Positions 8,633 to 16,156 of a stretch of DNA of 26,978 bases are shown here, one piece after another. The notes under the pieces were generated by a model, which was not told where the DNA came from, ran no database searches, and saw only the letters and a program-made list of their open reading frames with translations. Origin of the DNA: JACRAO01 sp964490895 (GTDB lineage Bacteria > Bdellovibrionota > UBA1018); NCBI GenBank assembly GCA_964490895.1, contig CAZBEI010000069.1, positions 1-26,978 of the forward strand, given 5' to 3'. Positions within the stretch are counted from its first letter, which is position 1; the number at the start of each line of letters is the position of its first letter. Position numbers and translations under genes: made by a program.

Positions 8633-10537
8633 ATGTGTGGAATAGCAGGGATTGTCTTAAAAGAATCTCAAAAAGTTGAGCCTGCTCTACTAGAAAAAAT
8701 GGCGATGGCCCAGGCACACCGAGGCCCGGATTCCCAAGACACCTATGCTTATCAAAACTTTGGGCTGGCCTTTCGAAGGCTAAAAATCATTGACTTATCG
8801 GATCTTGCAAATCAACCCCTTTTTAATGAAGACAGACAAGTCGCTGTTGTTTTTAATGGTGAAATTTATAATTTTCGAGAGCTCAGAGAAAATTTGATAC
8901 AAAATGGGCATCACTTTAAATCTCAATCAGATACAGAAGTCTTAGTGCATGGGTATGAACAGTGGGGCGAAGCGCTCTTTGAAAAACTTAACGGCATGTT
9001 TGCTTTTACAATCTTAGACACACGAGAAAAGCTTCCACTGCTCTACATTGTGAGAGATCGATTTGGGATAAAGCCCCTTTTCTATTCTTTTAAGGAAACA
9101 AAATTGGCTTTTGCCTCTGAGCTTAAGCCTCTTTTCCATGTCGATTGGATTGAAAAGAGGGTGGACCCTCAAACTTTATTTTATTATTTACAATTTAGCC
9201 ATGTCCCCAATCCCCTTTCGATCTTAAAAGATGTCCATCAACTAAAACCCGGAAGATTTTTGAAATTCCAAAAAGGAAACTTAGAAGAAAAGCCTTATTT
9301 CAAATGGGATCTGAAAAATAAACTCAGCCTCACCGATGAAGAAGCTCTCACAGAATGCGAAGGTATTTTGAAAAAAGTGGTCACTCGCCAAATCATAAGC
9401 GATGTGCCTGTGGGGTGTTTTTTGAGTGGCGGAATTGATTCGAGTTTGCTTGCCATGGCCTATGCTGAACTCCAAGAAACCCAAGGAAAGCCCATTAAAA
9501 CTTTTACTATTTCTTATCGAGAAAAAGAATTTGACGAAGGAGTTTTTGCAAAAGAAATTGCCAAAGCTTTTCGCACAGATCATTATGAACTTAAGATTGA
9601 ACCTAAAGATCTGTTTGAGTTCATTCCAAAAATCCCAGAATATTTTGACCAACCTTTAGCAGACACCACAGTGCTTCCGACTCTCACTTTGGCTCAGTTT
9701 GCAAAAGACAAAGTCACGGTGGCGCTTTCAGGAGATGGAGGAGATGAGCTTTTTTGGGGGTACCCCCACCAAAGGGCTCTGCTGATGTTAAATGCCATGA
9801 CGCGACTTCCTTATCCACTCAGAAAAGGAATTTTTAGTTCACTGCAAATGGCGCTCCGGCCTTTTCATCATAAGCTCACTCACCAAATGATTAAACTTTT
9901 AGATATTTTACAATTCGAAAATACGGGGCAATTTTATCAAAACTTTATAGGGATGCTGGGACCTCTCCAAATGCCCAGACTGGCTTCTCTCTTGGCAGCG
10001 CCAGTCGACCCCACCACTGCCTTTTTTAATGAACACCTCGAGCGATTGTCCTCCTTAGATTTGAAAGAAAAAATTACACAGATTTTTATCGAAACATTTT
10101 TAGTAGACACGGTACTGGCTAAAACAGATCGCGCAGGGATGGCCGTTGGGCTCGAAGCCAGAGTTCCTTTTTTAGATAACGAAATGGCTGAGTTTGCTCT
10201 ACGGTTGCCTTTTCCGATGAAGTTAAGAGGCGGCACTTCGAAATATTTATTGCGAAAACTTTTAGAAAAAAAGCTAAAAACACGAGGATTGTCTGCACAC
10301 TTAAGTTCTCGAAAAAAACAAGGATTTAGCATTCCCATGAGAGATTGGCTGAGAGGAGAACTTAAGTTTTTGCTCAATGACTACTTGTCACCCACCAGGC
10401 TCAGCAAAGAGGGGGTATTTCAGCCTCAAAATGTCGGAGCTCTTGTCAAAGAGCACACTGACTCTAAAGCCAACCATTCGCATTTGCTTTGGTCGCTCCT
10501 CACATTTCAGATGTGGAAAGAATATTTTAGAATTTAG
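8633..10537 (+). CDS. asnB: Asparagine synthase (glutamine-hydrolysing)
   Basis: The 634-residue product has both AsnB domains. The N-terminal glutaminase starts with the catalytic Cys immediately after Met (MCGIAGIV), followed by the RGPD segment near 30-33 and FNGEIYN near 74-80. The C-terminal ATP-pyrophosphatase domain carries the PP-loop SGGIDS at about 255-260 and SGDGGDELFWGY around 365. The usual reaction is aspartate plus glutamine plus ATP to asparagine. Homologues inside polysaccharide clusters are thought to amidate carboxylated sugars instead. The position here, 3 nt after a glycosyltransferase gene, makes the glycan role plausible but unproven. The stop is only 4 nt from the oppositely oriented tRNA-Leu gene, with no terminator between them. 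Confidence 0.95.
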   Translation: MCGIAGIVLKESQKVEPALLEKMAMAQAHRGPDSQDTYAYQNFGLAFRRLKIIDLSDLANQPLFNEDRQVAVVFNGEIYNFRELRENLIQNGHHFKSQSDTEVLVHGYEQWGEALFEKLNGMFAFTILDTREKLPLLYIVRDRFGIKPLFYSFKETKLAFASELKPLFHVDWIEKRVDPQTLFYYLQFSHVPNPLSILKDVHQLKPGRFLKFQKGNLEEKPYFKWDLKNKLSLTDEEALTECEGILKKVVTRQIISDVPVGCFLSGGIDSSLLAMAYAELQETQGKPIKTFTISYREKEFDEGVFAKEIAKAFRTDHYELKIEPKDLFEFIPKIPEYFDQPLADTTVLPTLTLAQFAKDKVTVALSGDGGDELFWGYPHQRALLMLNAMTRLPYPLRKGIFSSLQMALRPFHHKLTHQMIKLLDILQFENTGQFYQNFIGMLGPLQMPRLASLLAAPVDPTTAFFNEHLERLSSLDLKEKITQIFIETFLVDTVLAKTDRAGMAVGLEARVPFLDNEMAEFALRLPFPMKLRGGTSKYLLRKLLEKKLKTRGLSAHLSSRKKQGFSIPMRDWLRGELKFLLNDYLSPTRLSKEGVFQPQNVGALVKEHTDSKANHSHLLWSLLTFQMWKEYFRI

Positions 10538-10541
10538 TTTT

Positions 10542-10625
10542 TGCGGGCGAGAGGACTTGAACCTCCACGACCTTGCGACCGCCGGACCCTGAATCCGGTG
10601 CGTCTGCCAATTCCGCCACGCCCGC
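10542..10625 (-). tRNA. tRNA-Leu (anticodon CAG)
   Basis: On the minus strand this is an 84-nt class II tRNA. It has acceptor GCGGGCG/CGCCCGC and anticodon stem CCGGA/TCCGG. The loop TTCAGGG gives CAG, which reads the Leu codon CTG. There is a long variable arm (GGTCGCAAGGTC region) and a TTCAAGT T-loop. The CCA is not encoded and must be added after transcription, unlike the tRNA-Pro and the tRNA-Lys-like gene of this window. It faces the asparagine synthase gene tail to tail. Confidence 0.96.
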
Positions 10626-10659
10626 TCACCTACTTTTGTATCACAATTGGAGCGGGTCT

Positions 10660-10685
10660 TCACCTCGGATTTAAATTGGAGGTGA
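10660..10685. repeat. Near-perfect inverted repeat upstream of tRNA-Leu
   Basis: CACCTC, an ATTTAAAT core and GAGGTG form a 24-26 bp palindrome with one mismatch and one G-T pair. It lies between the end of the DUF4360 gene and the 5' side of tRNA-Leu, both on the minus strand. There is no T-run, so it is not a textbook terminator. It could be an operator or a structured leader. Two further short inverted matches link it to the tRNA start: CGCTCACC at 10623-10630 with GGTGAGCG at 10682-10689, and CCCGCTC at 10621-10627 with GAGCGGG at 10650-10656. Confidence 0.6.
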
Positions 10686-10717
10686 GCGTTTAGCCCACCC
10701 CCATAAAGATCGGCTGG

Positions 10718-11308
10718 TTAACACCTCTTCCAATAGATTCGATAAATAATTCCGGCTTTAAGATCAATAGAGTCCACGGTAGAAATCGTGTCTTGCATCG
10801 AAGAATTGGTCTTTGTGAACATACTCGTATTGGTTCGTAAAATCACATCTGCACCACATCGCGACCAAACTACAGCAGTAGCACCAAGAACATTGGTCAG
10901 TGTGTAGCTATCACTGAGTGGTCCTCTAAAAGTATTGGCATAGGATGGACCACGCGAGCCTGCAAAGAAATAGTCCGCTCTAAATGTAGACGAGGCTCCT
11001 CCCCCGGGCAAGTTATTGAATCCACGATAGTCAATTTCAAAAATTGAAAAACTGTATCCTTGTGGAACATGGACCGGAATGGCCACATTACAGTTTTTAT
11101 ACTCAGACGTTCTCCCTACACTTCGGCCTGATTGAACCTGATAGTCATTAAACAAAACACTCAGAGCCTTCTGATCTGGACTCAATGCAACTGCCACCGT
11201 GCCGATCTGGCAACCAGAGCCATTGTATGCTGGAACTCCCAGCCTAATGTCATCTGCAATAGCAGCGCTTGCCATGAATAATAATAGAGACGTTATATAC
11301 TTTTTCAT
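10718..11308 (-). CDS. DUF4360-family secreted protein, copy A
   Basis: The 196-residue product has a clean Sec signal peptide (MKKYITSLLLFMASAAIADD, cleavage near 18-19). The mature domain matches my memory of DUF4360, with GSGCQIGTVAVALSPDQKAL, a central DYQVQSG, KNC, the DYRGF strand, the GPLSDSYT segment and WSRCG. Four Cys (33, 73, 151, 196) sit where the divergent neighbour also has Cys, suggesting two disulfides. The family is of unknown function and consists of small extracytoplasmic beta-rich proteins. The GGGGG ribosome-binding site stands about 8 nt before the ATG, and an 8-bp hairpin lies just upstream of it. It forms a divergent pair with copy B. Confidence 0.86.
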   Translation of the reverse strand: MKKYITSLLLFMASAAIADDIRLGVPAYNGSGCQIGTVAVALSPDQKALSVLFNDYQVQSGRSVGRTSEYKNCNVAIPVHVPQGYSFSIFEIDYRGFNNLPGGGASSTFRADYFFAGSRGPSYANTFRGPLSDSYTLTNVLGATAVVWSRCGADVILRTNTSMFTKTNSSMQDTISTVDSIDLKAGIIYRIYWKRC

Positions 11309-11614
11309 TACGATTCCCCCTTTTTTGCTGAATGGGAAATTCCATTCAGAACCACCGTGGAACTCTTTAGCAAGAGCAATGCCTATTTATAAAAAGACGG
11401 ATTTTCTAATCATTGCAAAATGTTAGACAAATAAATCTAATTTCAATTCACCATTCAAAAGGAAACTGGAGTCATTTTGGCCTCTTTTTTTACTGTTTAA
11501 GAGCTGCTCAGTTGTCTCATTCTTTTTCGAGTTTTTTAACATAACACATTGACATTAAAGGATTTTATTTGGTCCCAAACTTGCTTTGTCTCCATTTCAG
11601 GAGGCCTATGAGAT
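11309..11614. other. Intergenic region between divergent DUF4360 genes
   Basis: About 306 nt separate the two starts. On the left is the leader of copy A with its hairpin (11328-11349) and ribosome-binding site. On the right is AGGAGG (11599-11604) serving copy B. The middle is AT-rich and must hold two outward promoters. A TTGACA at about 11549-11554 lacks a good -10 at the proper distance, and no convincing sigma-70 pair stands out. I see no tRNA, small gene or mobile-element end here. Confidence 0.6.
11328..11349 (-). repeat. 8-bp hairpin in the leader of DUF4360 copy A
   Basis: CTGAATGG and CCATTCAG form a perfect 8-bp stem around a 6-nt loop. It lies a few nt upstream of the GGGGG ribosome-binding site of copy A on the minus strand. 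It is not followed by a T-run in either direction that would make a normal terminator. It may be a 5' untranslated stem that protects the transcript, or an operator. Confidence 0.55.
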
Positions 11615-12355
11615 ATGGAAAGGCTAAAATTTTTATTTGGGTTCGTCATTTTGACTTTAATTCCACTGCAAGCACATGCGTTTGGGCACAAAAAAAAGCG
11701 CCACAGAACAGTACAACAATGCGTTACTGTTGCACCTCCACCTCTGCCCACTCAAGACGTGGTTGCTTCTAAAATTATTTTTGGGGCAATCGACATCCAG
11801 GGTGAAGGCTGCTCTGCTGCTACGACCTCAGCTCCAGATGACTCTGCCGTCAGTGTGCTCTTTGATCAGTTTTCAGTCACCGTTCGAGGTTCTTCGAGAA
11901 AATCCTCTGACCTCAAACGTTGCCAAATCACAGTCCCAATACAAGTTCCAGAAGGACTTAGTGTTTCCATCTTAACTTCAGATTACCGTGGATTTTTTAA
12001 CATTCCAGCCAATAGCCAAGTAGAGCTTCGTTCGAGTTACTCGATCCAAGACGCTCTCGGAGTTCAAAACGGATCAAGTCTCGATAAAGTAGTTTCGGGC
12101 CCCTTCTCTGATGCCTATATCTTTAGCATCCCAGAACAACCTGTCCCTTCTCGCTGTGGTGGAAATATGACTTTGAGGTTAGACACTAGTCTCTCCCTAC
12201 AATCTAGAAAAGACGAAGCCTTTGCGTCTTTGGATTCGATCGACGCGGCCTCTCACCATGATGATCCTGCTCAGGTTTTTCATCTTGAGATAAGGCCCTG
12301 TGATCATGCGTCTGATCCCATCCCAAAAGTCGTTTGCACTACGGTGCGAAGGTAG
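11615..12355 (+). CDS. DUF4360-family secreted protein, copy B
   Basis: The 246-residue product is a diverged paralogue of copy A. It has a signal peptide (about 1-22, ending AHA), a basic and Pro-rich spacer (about 24-47) absent from copy A, then the DUF4360-type domain. Shared blocks are GEGC, AVSVLFDQF, KRCQITVPIQVPEG, SDYRGFFNIP, GPFSDAY, SRCG and LDSID. The four conserved Cys are 66, 103, 181 and 229, with extra Cys at 36 and 241. AGGAGG is 10 nt before the chosen ATG; an ATG at 11608 is out of frame and too close. The stop overlaps the convergent C11 peptidase gene by 17 nt. Function is unknown; it is probably exported and disulfide-bonded. Confidence 0.84.
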   Translation: MERLKFLFGFVILTLIPLQAHAFGHKKKRHRTVQQCVTVAPPPLPTQDVVASKIIFGAIDIQGEGCSAATTSAPDDSAVSVLFDQFSVTVRGSSRKSSDLKRCQITVPIQVPEGLSVSILTSDYRGFFNIPANSQVELRSSYSIQDALGVQNGSSLDKVVSGPFSDAYIFSIPEQPVPSRCGGNMTLRLDTSLSLQSRKDEAFASLDSIDAASHHDDPAQVFHLEIRPCDHASDPIPKVVCTTVRR

Positions 12356-14033
12356 CTTTAATCCAAGCACCCCAGTTTTTGACTTTCTCTTTGTAAAACA
12401 ATGAAGGTGTAAATTTCGTAAAGCGTTCCTTAAATTCGTCTTGCGAAACTGGAAGCCACACAGAAAGAGCCTTAAACCCTTGGTCATAAAGCTGACGTGA
12501 CGGATCTTCGTAGCGCGTGCCGAGCACTGTTTTTAAAACCACTTGGTCTAAGTCTTTTTGAATTTTTGCAATCCACATTTGGAGGACTTCTTGTGCCTGA
12601 GTTTTTTTTTCTGTCACTTCCTCTTCGGCACGAATATTGAGATCGAGCAAGGTCAGAAAAGCTCCGAGTTCTTGAGATATCCCCTGAAACCTGGGAGTTT
12701 GTTGCATCACAAACTTTAAGTCTCTTTTACGTTCTTGATCTTCATTTATATAATTTAGCACAGCAACACTAAATTCGTCCAAGTCATCAAAAAGTCCACG
12801 ATCAAAACCAGGGACTTCTGGATCATAAATCCCGTGTGAGAGTAGGCTATTAGAAATCAGACTCATCGTGAGATACTCAATGCCATTGTTTGAATATTTC
12901 CACTGTGAGCCTGTTTCTTTGAGCGAGTTATATAAAAGTTCTGGAATTTTTCGGGCTAAAAAATAAGGTTCATAATCCCAACCCCACAAACCCCAAATAG
13001 AATGTTTTGGAGGATGTCTACTGAGCCATTTTTTTTGATCCACCAAAGCTCGGTTGAGCCAACCTAAAATCTGATCATAGGGCAAACCCACAAAACTTTG
13101 GACCTCAGCAGATCCAACCGTATAACTCACAATATCAGAAAGTTCTGTGTCCACCTCTAGCATCTGCATCAGACAGGCATCCGAGGCGTAAATATCCAAG
13201 GGGTGTTCTGGGGTAAAAAACTTTCCTAAGACTTTTCTCAAAGATGGAATGTCCAAATATGTTTTCTCGAGACTGTTAAAAGCCAGTCCTCCTACACGAA
13301 AATCTAGCCCTCCTTCGTCTTTGAATTTTTTACGTTTATGGTAAAAGGGACTATTTTTGAGTAGCTCAAAAGGCTTTGAATCTTTTATCCTTTCATTGAT
13401 CGCCAAAAATTTTTCTTTGAACTCTGCAATCTTTTTTGCTTTAGAGAGATCAAAACGTTTTGTCTTTAAAAAATTCCTCAAAAAAGATTCTTTTACCTCT
13501 TTAGACGTAGGGTCAAAAAACCTCCCCTCCAAAATAGGACCTGTTATTTGAGCAGGAGCCCACCCTTGTCCATGGCCCCAGACCACAACCATATAATGTT
13601 TTGAAGGATAATTTTTGATCCCCCAACCTAAAAAGCTTTCTAACTTTTGAGCCTCGGAGTCATTGCTGGGTGGGATTTTGAGTGCCACAGGAGAAAAAAT
13701 TTTACTCACGCTCCAGTTTTTTTGAAAATCCTCGAGTGTAGGTTCTGAGGGAGGATTTGGGTTTTGGACAATTTGGTATCTTCTGATCCCATCGTTTTCT
13801 AAGGTTTCTAGGCTGACCAAAACGTCAATATTTTCTGTCGAGCCCAGACTTAGCTTTTTCCCAGTCTTGGGGTGCCCCACTTCCATCTCGTAGAGATCTG
13901 CGTAGGCATAAGGCGTGAGATTATTGGCCGCAGCCATGTAGATAAGGATGGTCCAGTCTTTAGCATTTCCAGTCCATGGAAATGCTGTCAAAAATAAAAT
14001 CAGAGAGAGTTTGAACCAACAAACTCTCGGCAT
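12339..14033 (-). CDS. Secreted clostripain-like (C11) cysteine peptidase
   Basis: The 564-residue product has a signal peptide (about 1-24, ending GNA) and then the clostripain fold. DWTILIYMAAANNL opens the domain. VVVWGHGQGW places the catalytic His at about 154, and IYASDACLM places the nucleophile at C287. VGSAEVQSFVGLPYD follows, as in other C11 enzymes. C11 peptidases cut after Arg or Lys and mature by self-cleavage between the His and Cys. In clostripain those residues are about 55 apart; here they are 133 apart. The extra segment (about 170-240) is packed with Lys and Arg, so it could be an excised linker. The start is 3 nt after the stop of the transglutaminase gene, so the two are one operon. 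It should act in the periplasm or outside the cell. Confidence 0.9.
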   Translation of the reverse strand: MPRVCWFKLSLILFLTAFPWTGNAKDWTILIYMAAANNLTPYAYADLYEMEVGHPKTGKKLSLGSTENIDVLVSLETLENDGIRRYQIVQNPNPPSEPTLEDFQKNWSVSKIFSPVALKIPPSNDSEAQKLESFLGWGIKNYPSKHYMVVVWGHGQGWAPAQITGPILEGRFFDPTSKEVKESFLRNFLKTKRFDLSKAKKIAEFKEKFLAINERIKDSKPFELLKNSPFYHKRKKFKDEGGLDFRVGGLAFNSLEKTYLDIPSLRKVLGKFFTPEHPLDIYASDACLMQMLEVDTELSDIVSYTVGSAEVQSFVGLPYDQILGWLNRALVDQKKWLSRHPPKHSIWGLWGWDYEPYFLARKIPELLYNSLKETGSQWKYSNNGIEYLTMSLISNSLLSHGIYDPEVPGFDRGLFDDLDEFSVAVLNYINEDQERKRDLKFVMQQTPRFQGISQELGAFLTLLDLNIRAEEEVTEKKTQAQEVLQMWIAKIQKDLDQVVLKTVLGTRYEDPSRQLYDQGFKALSVWLPVSQDEFKERFTKFTPSLFYKEKVKNWGAWIKATFAP

Positions 14034-14036
14034 TTT

Positions 14037-15728
14037 TTAGAGCTCTCCGCGCGATCGCTTGATGAGAGTCTCAACCACAGTGGCCAAAGGTTTTGCTGAG
14101 GACGCATCTCTGGCCTCATTTAATGCAGCCGTAGTCCACTTGGCATCGAGAGGCGCATGGCCATCCCACTTAAGACCTGCTTCTGCAGTCCTAATTTCAA
14201 CATCTTTCGCAGGTGTCCATAAAAAATCGGGGTGGGCATTGTTGTACCATTCGCCACCAATGATCTCGCCTTTTTTATTGATCTCAAGATCATAGACATA
14301 CTGAACGGTCTTTCGTCCATCTTGCTCAACTCCATCTTGTGCTAAATGCTGGGGCTGGACTTCGACAACGTAGGTGACATCCATCATTACACCTACAAGC
14401 TTGTCCACTTCTTTGCCTGCTTCTCGGTTACGAACAGCACGTGGTCCAGTGGATCCACCGAACTTGTCTTTACTCGCAAATGCTGCGTAGGGAACAGTTG
14501 CGTCTTTTAGAGATTTTGTCTGTTTCCCAGTAGCAGGATTAAAGTAAGAATAAGAATAGCTCTCCACAGGTTGGTTCCAAACTTCGTAGTCAAATGTCGC
14601 GTCCATGACAAAGCTTCGATGGGCTACTCCGATTTGGTTTACAGCTGCCATATGCCAAGTGCTGGGAAAGATATCAAAACAACCCAGATCTAAAATCCTC
14701 CCAGTTTTTGGATCTTTTTTAATGTCACTGTCTTTTGCATTGCACCGTCTCCCTACAAATTTTGTTGAAAAATTAGACCGAGCATACAGTAAAGACGCCA
14801 ACGCCTTGATGTCTGCTGGATAAAGAGTAATATCTTTTGTCTTCCCACTGGGGAGTTTCACTGTGACACCTGTCACTGGTTTTAAGGGCCGTTTCAGCAT
14901 ATAGGCTGCTGGAGCCCACCCATGACAAATACCCATCCAAGTTTCTACCTGTCCTTCGCTATTTTGGCTCCCTTCTGTCTCTTTCCACATCATTTCTGTG
15001 AGAGCTCCTTTTTTGCCCTCTACAACTGTGCCTGTGATGAGATCGTATTTTTCTGATGGTGAAAGGTCGTCTATAGATATAACTTTTGAGCCTTCTGGTA
15101 CTACTCCACCCAAAACTTGAGAGAGGGTATAGTTAGCTACCAAATTTTTGTAAAAGGTCCAAGGAGAGAATCGCTGATCAAAGCCAGATGTGACATAACG
15201 AGCGCCTAATATTCCACGGTAAATCGCCCAATAATCGTCTGACCAGGGGACGTTGACTTCTTTGTCTTTCTTAGCAAGTTCGTCCAAACTAGCCGCTGTG
15301 AGTTTACTTCTTTCCATATCTTCGAGCTTGTTAAGATAGGTACCTGTATTATCCACTAAATTTTTTGCGTCATTTTTTGAATCCTGAGCCGCTTTTCCCT
15401 CAGGATCATCAAGGCCTGGAAATCGATTAAAATCTTTAGTCAATTTAACTTTTAGGTCATCTTTCTTAGACCGAAAATCATGATAAACTTGGCCTGCTTT
15501 GTCTTTAAATTTAGTTTCAAGAATTTGTACATTTTCGTTAGTTTTGCTGAGCCAACTCTTGGGGGCCTGATCCATCTGTTTCTTAAACTCTTGTAGATCA
15601 TCCCATTTTTTCTGGTCTTCTAATTTTTTTATTTGGGCAGCCCTACGGTCATCGCGGTCATCACCAAAAGCAAGGATTGGAATAAAACTCATCACCAATA
15701 ATAGAACCACATAAAATCGATTTATCAT
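14037..15728 (-). CDS. Secreted transglutaminase, TGase_elicitor-type
   Basis: The 563-residue product has a signal peptide (MINRFYVVLLLVMSFIPILA) and a charged, helical region (about 20-150, Lys/Asp-rich). A C-terminal catalytic domain carries WMGICHGWAPAAYM (C268), YPADIKAL, FVGRRC, FPSTWHMAAVNQIG (H359) and FVMDATFDYEVWNQPV (D376). This string of motifs matches my recollection of the transglutaminase elicitor family (PF16683, Phytophthora GP42-like), which cross-links Gln to Lys with a Cys-His-Asp triad. I chose the ATG at 15728 because GGAGGG stands 7 nt before it; a longer GTG start at 15761 would bury that site. The downstream gene, 3 nt away, is a C11 peptidase that could process the N-terminal region. 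Family call likely; substrate unknown. Confidence 0.83.
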   Translation of the reverse strand: MINRFYVVLLLVMSFIPILAFGDDRDDRRAAQIKKLEDQKKWDDLQEFKKQMDQAPKSWLSKTNENVQILETKFKDKAGQVYHDFRSKKDDLKVKLTKDFNRFPGLDDPEGKAAQDSKNDAKNLVDNTGTYLNKLEDMERSKLTAASLDELAKKDKEVNVPWSDDYWAIYRGILGARYVTSGFDQRFSPWTFYKNLVANYTLSQVLGGVVPEGSKVISIDDLSPSEKYDLITGTVVEGKKGALTEMMWKETEGSQNSEGQVETWMGICHGWAPAAYMLKRPLKPVTGVTVKLPSGKTKDITLYPADIKALASLLYARSNFSTKFVGRRCNAKDSDIKKDPKTGRILDLGCFDIFPSTWHMAAVNQIGVAHRSFVMDATFDYEVWNQPVESYSYSYFNPATGKQTKSLKDATVPYAAFASKDKFGGSTGPRAVRNREAGKEVDKLVGVMMDVTYVVEVQPQHLAQDGVEQDGRKTVQYVYDLEINKKGEIIGGEWYNNAHPDFLWTPAKDVEIRTAEAGLKWDGHAPLDAKWTTAALNEARDASSAKPLATVVETLIKRSRGEL

Positions 15729-15850
15729 GAATAGACCCTCCGATACAATGCTGCGTATCACCCCATATAATGCATAGCAATATATTTTATAAAACTGGGT
15801 CTATACTTGATTATTTAAACTCGGATTTTATATCTTGAGGTGCTTGAGAG

Positions 15851-16156
15851 TCAGTAGTGAGGAATAACAGCAAGAATAGTAATTTGCCCGGATTCAGGTC
15901 CATAGCACCATAGTACCCGATGAGCTTGTGGTGTATTGTTTTGAATATAAGAGCTAAAAACTTTAACTCCATAGGCGGTGTCCAGATTTCTCATCGGATG
16001 GGAGTTTAGTCCTGGGTGATTCGGATTTTCAGATAGATTTCGCAATGCTTTTTTAACTTGTTTGATTAACCCTTGTCGTGATCGGCTGCTTTGGATTTCT
16101 TTGATTTGAGATTCAGCACTCTCTAGGAATAAAAGTTCAAAGCTTCTCGTTGTCAT
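15851..16156 (-). CDS. RelE/ParE-type toxin of a toxin-antitoxin pair
   Basis: This small 101-residue protein has the RelE/ParE layout. An N-terminal strand and a long helix (about 12-45, with Ser, Lys and Gln) are followed by a Leu/Asn/Pro stretch and a beta-sheet ending in HRVLWCYGPESGQITILAVIPHY, which contains the conserved R/LW-type core strand. Such toxins usually cleave mRNA at the ribosome or block DNA gyrase; which one cannot be told here. Its start overlaps the end of the AbrB-like gene by 20 nt, so translation is coupled. An AbrB-type antitoxin with a RelE-fold toxin is the arrangement of PrlF-YhaV. Confidence 0.72.
   Translation of the reverse strand: MTTRSFELLFLESAESQIKEIQSSRSRQGLIKQVKKALRNLSENPNHPGLNSHPMRNLDTAYGVKVFSSYIQNNTPQAHRVLWCYGPESGQITILAVIPHY

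Noticed and set aside
9281..9652. A 123-codon minus-strand frame inside asnB
   Set aside because: It lies wholly opposite a well-supported gene, has no ribosome-binding site and no protein-like features.
10388..10663. A 91-codon minus-strand reading frame across tRNA-Leu
   Set aside because: Its middle is simply the tRNA-Leu read as protein (RNWQTHRIQGPAVARSW), a common false call.
11549..11580. TTGACA as the -35 of a promoter for DUF4360 copy B
   Set aside because: No acceptable -10 sequence lies 16-18 nt downstream.
15729..15761. Longer start (GTG at 15761) for the transglutaminase
   Set aside because: The GGAGGG ribosome-binding site would lie inside the coding region, and the signal peptide fits the ATG at 15728.
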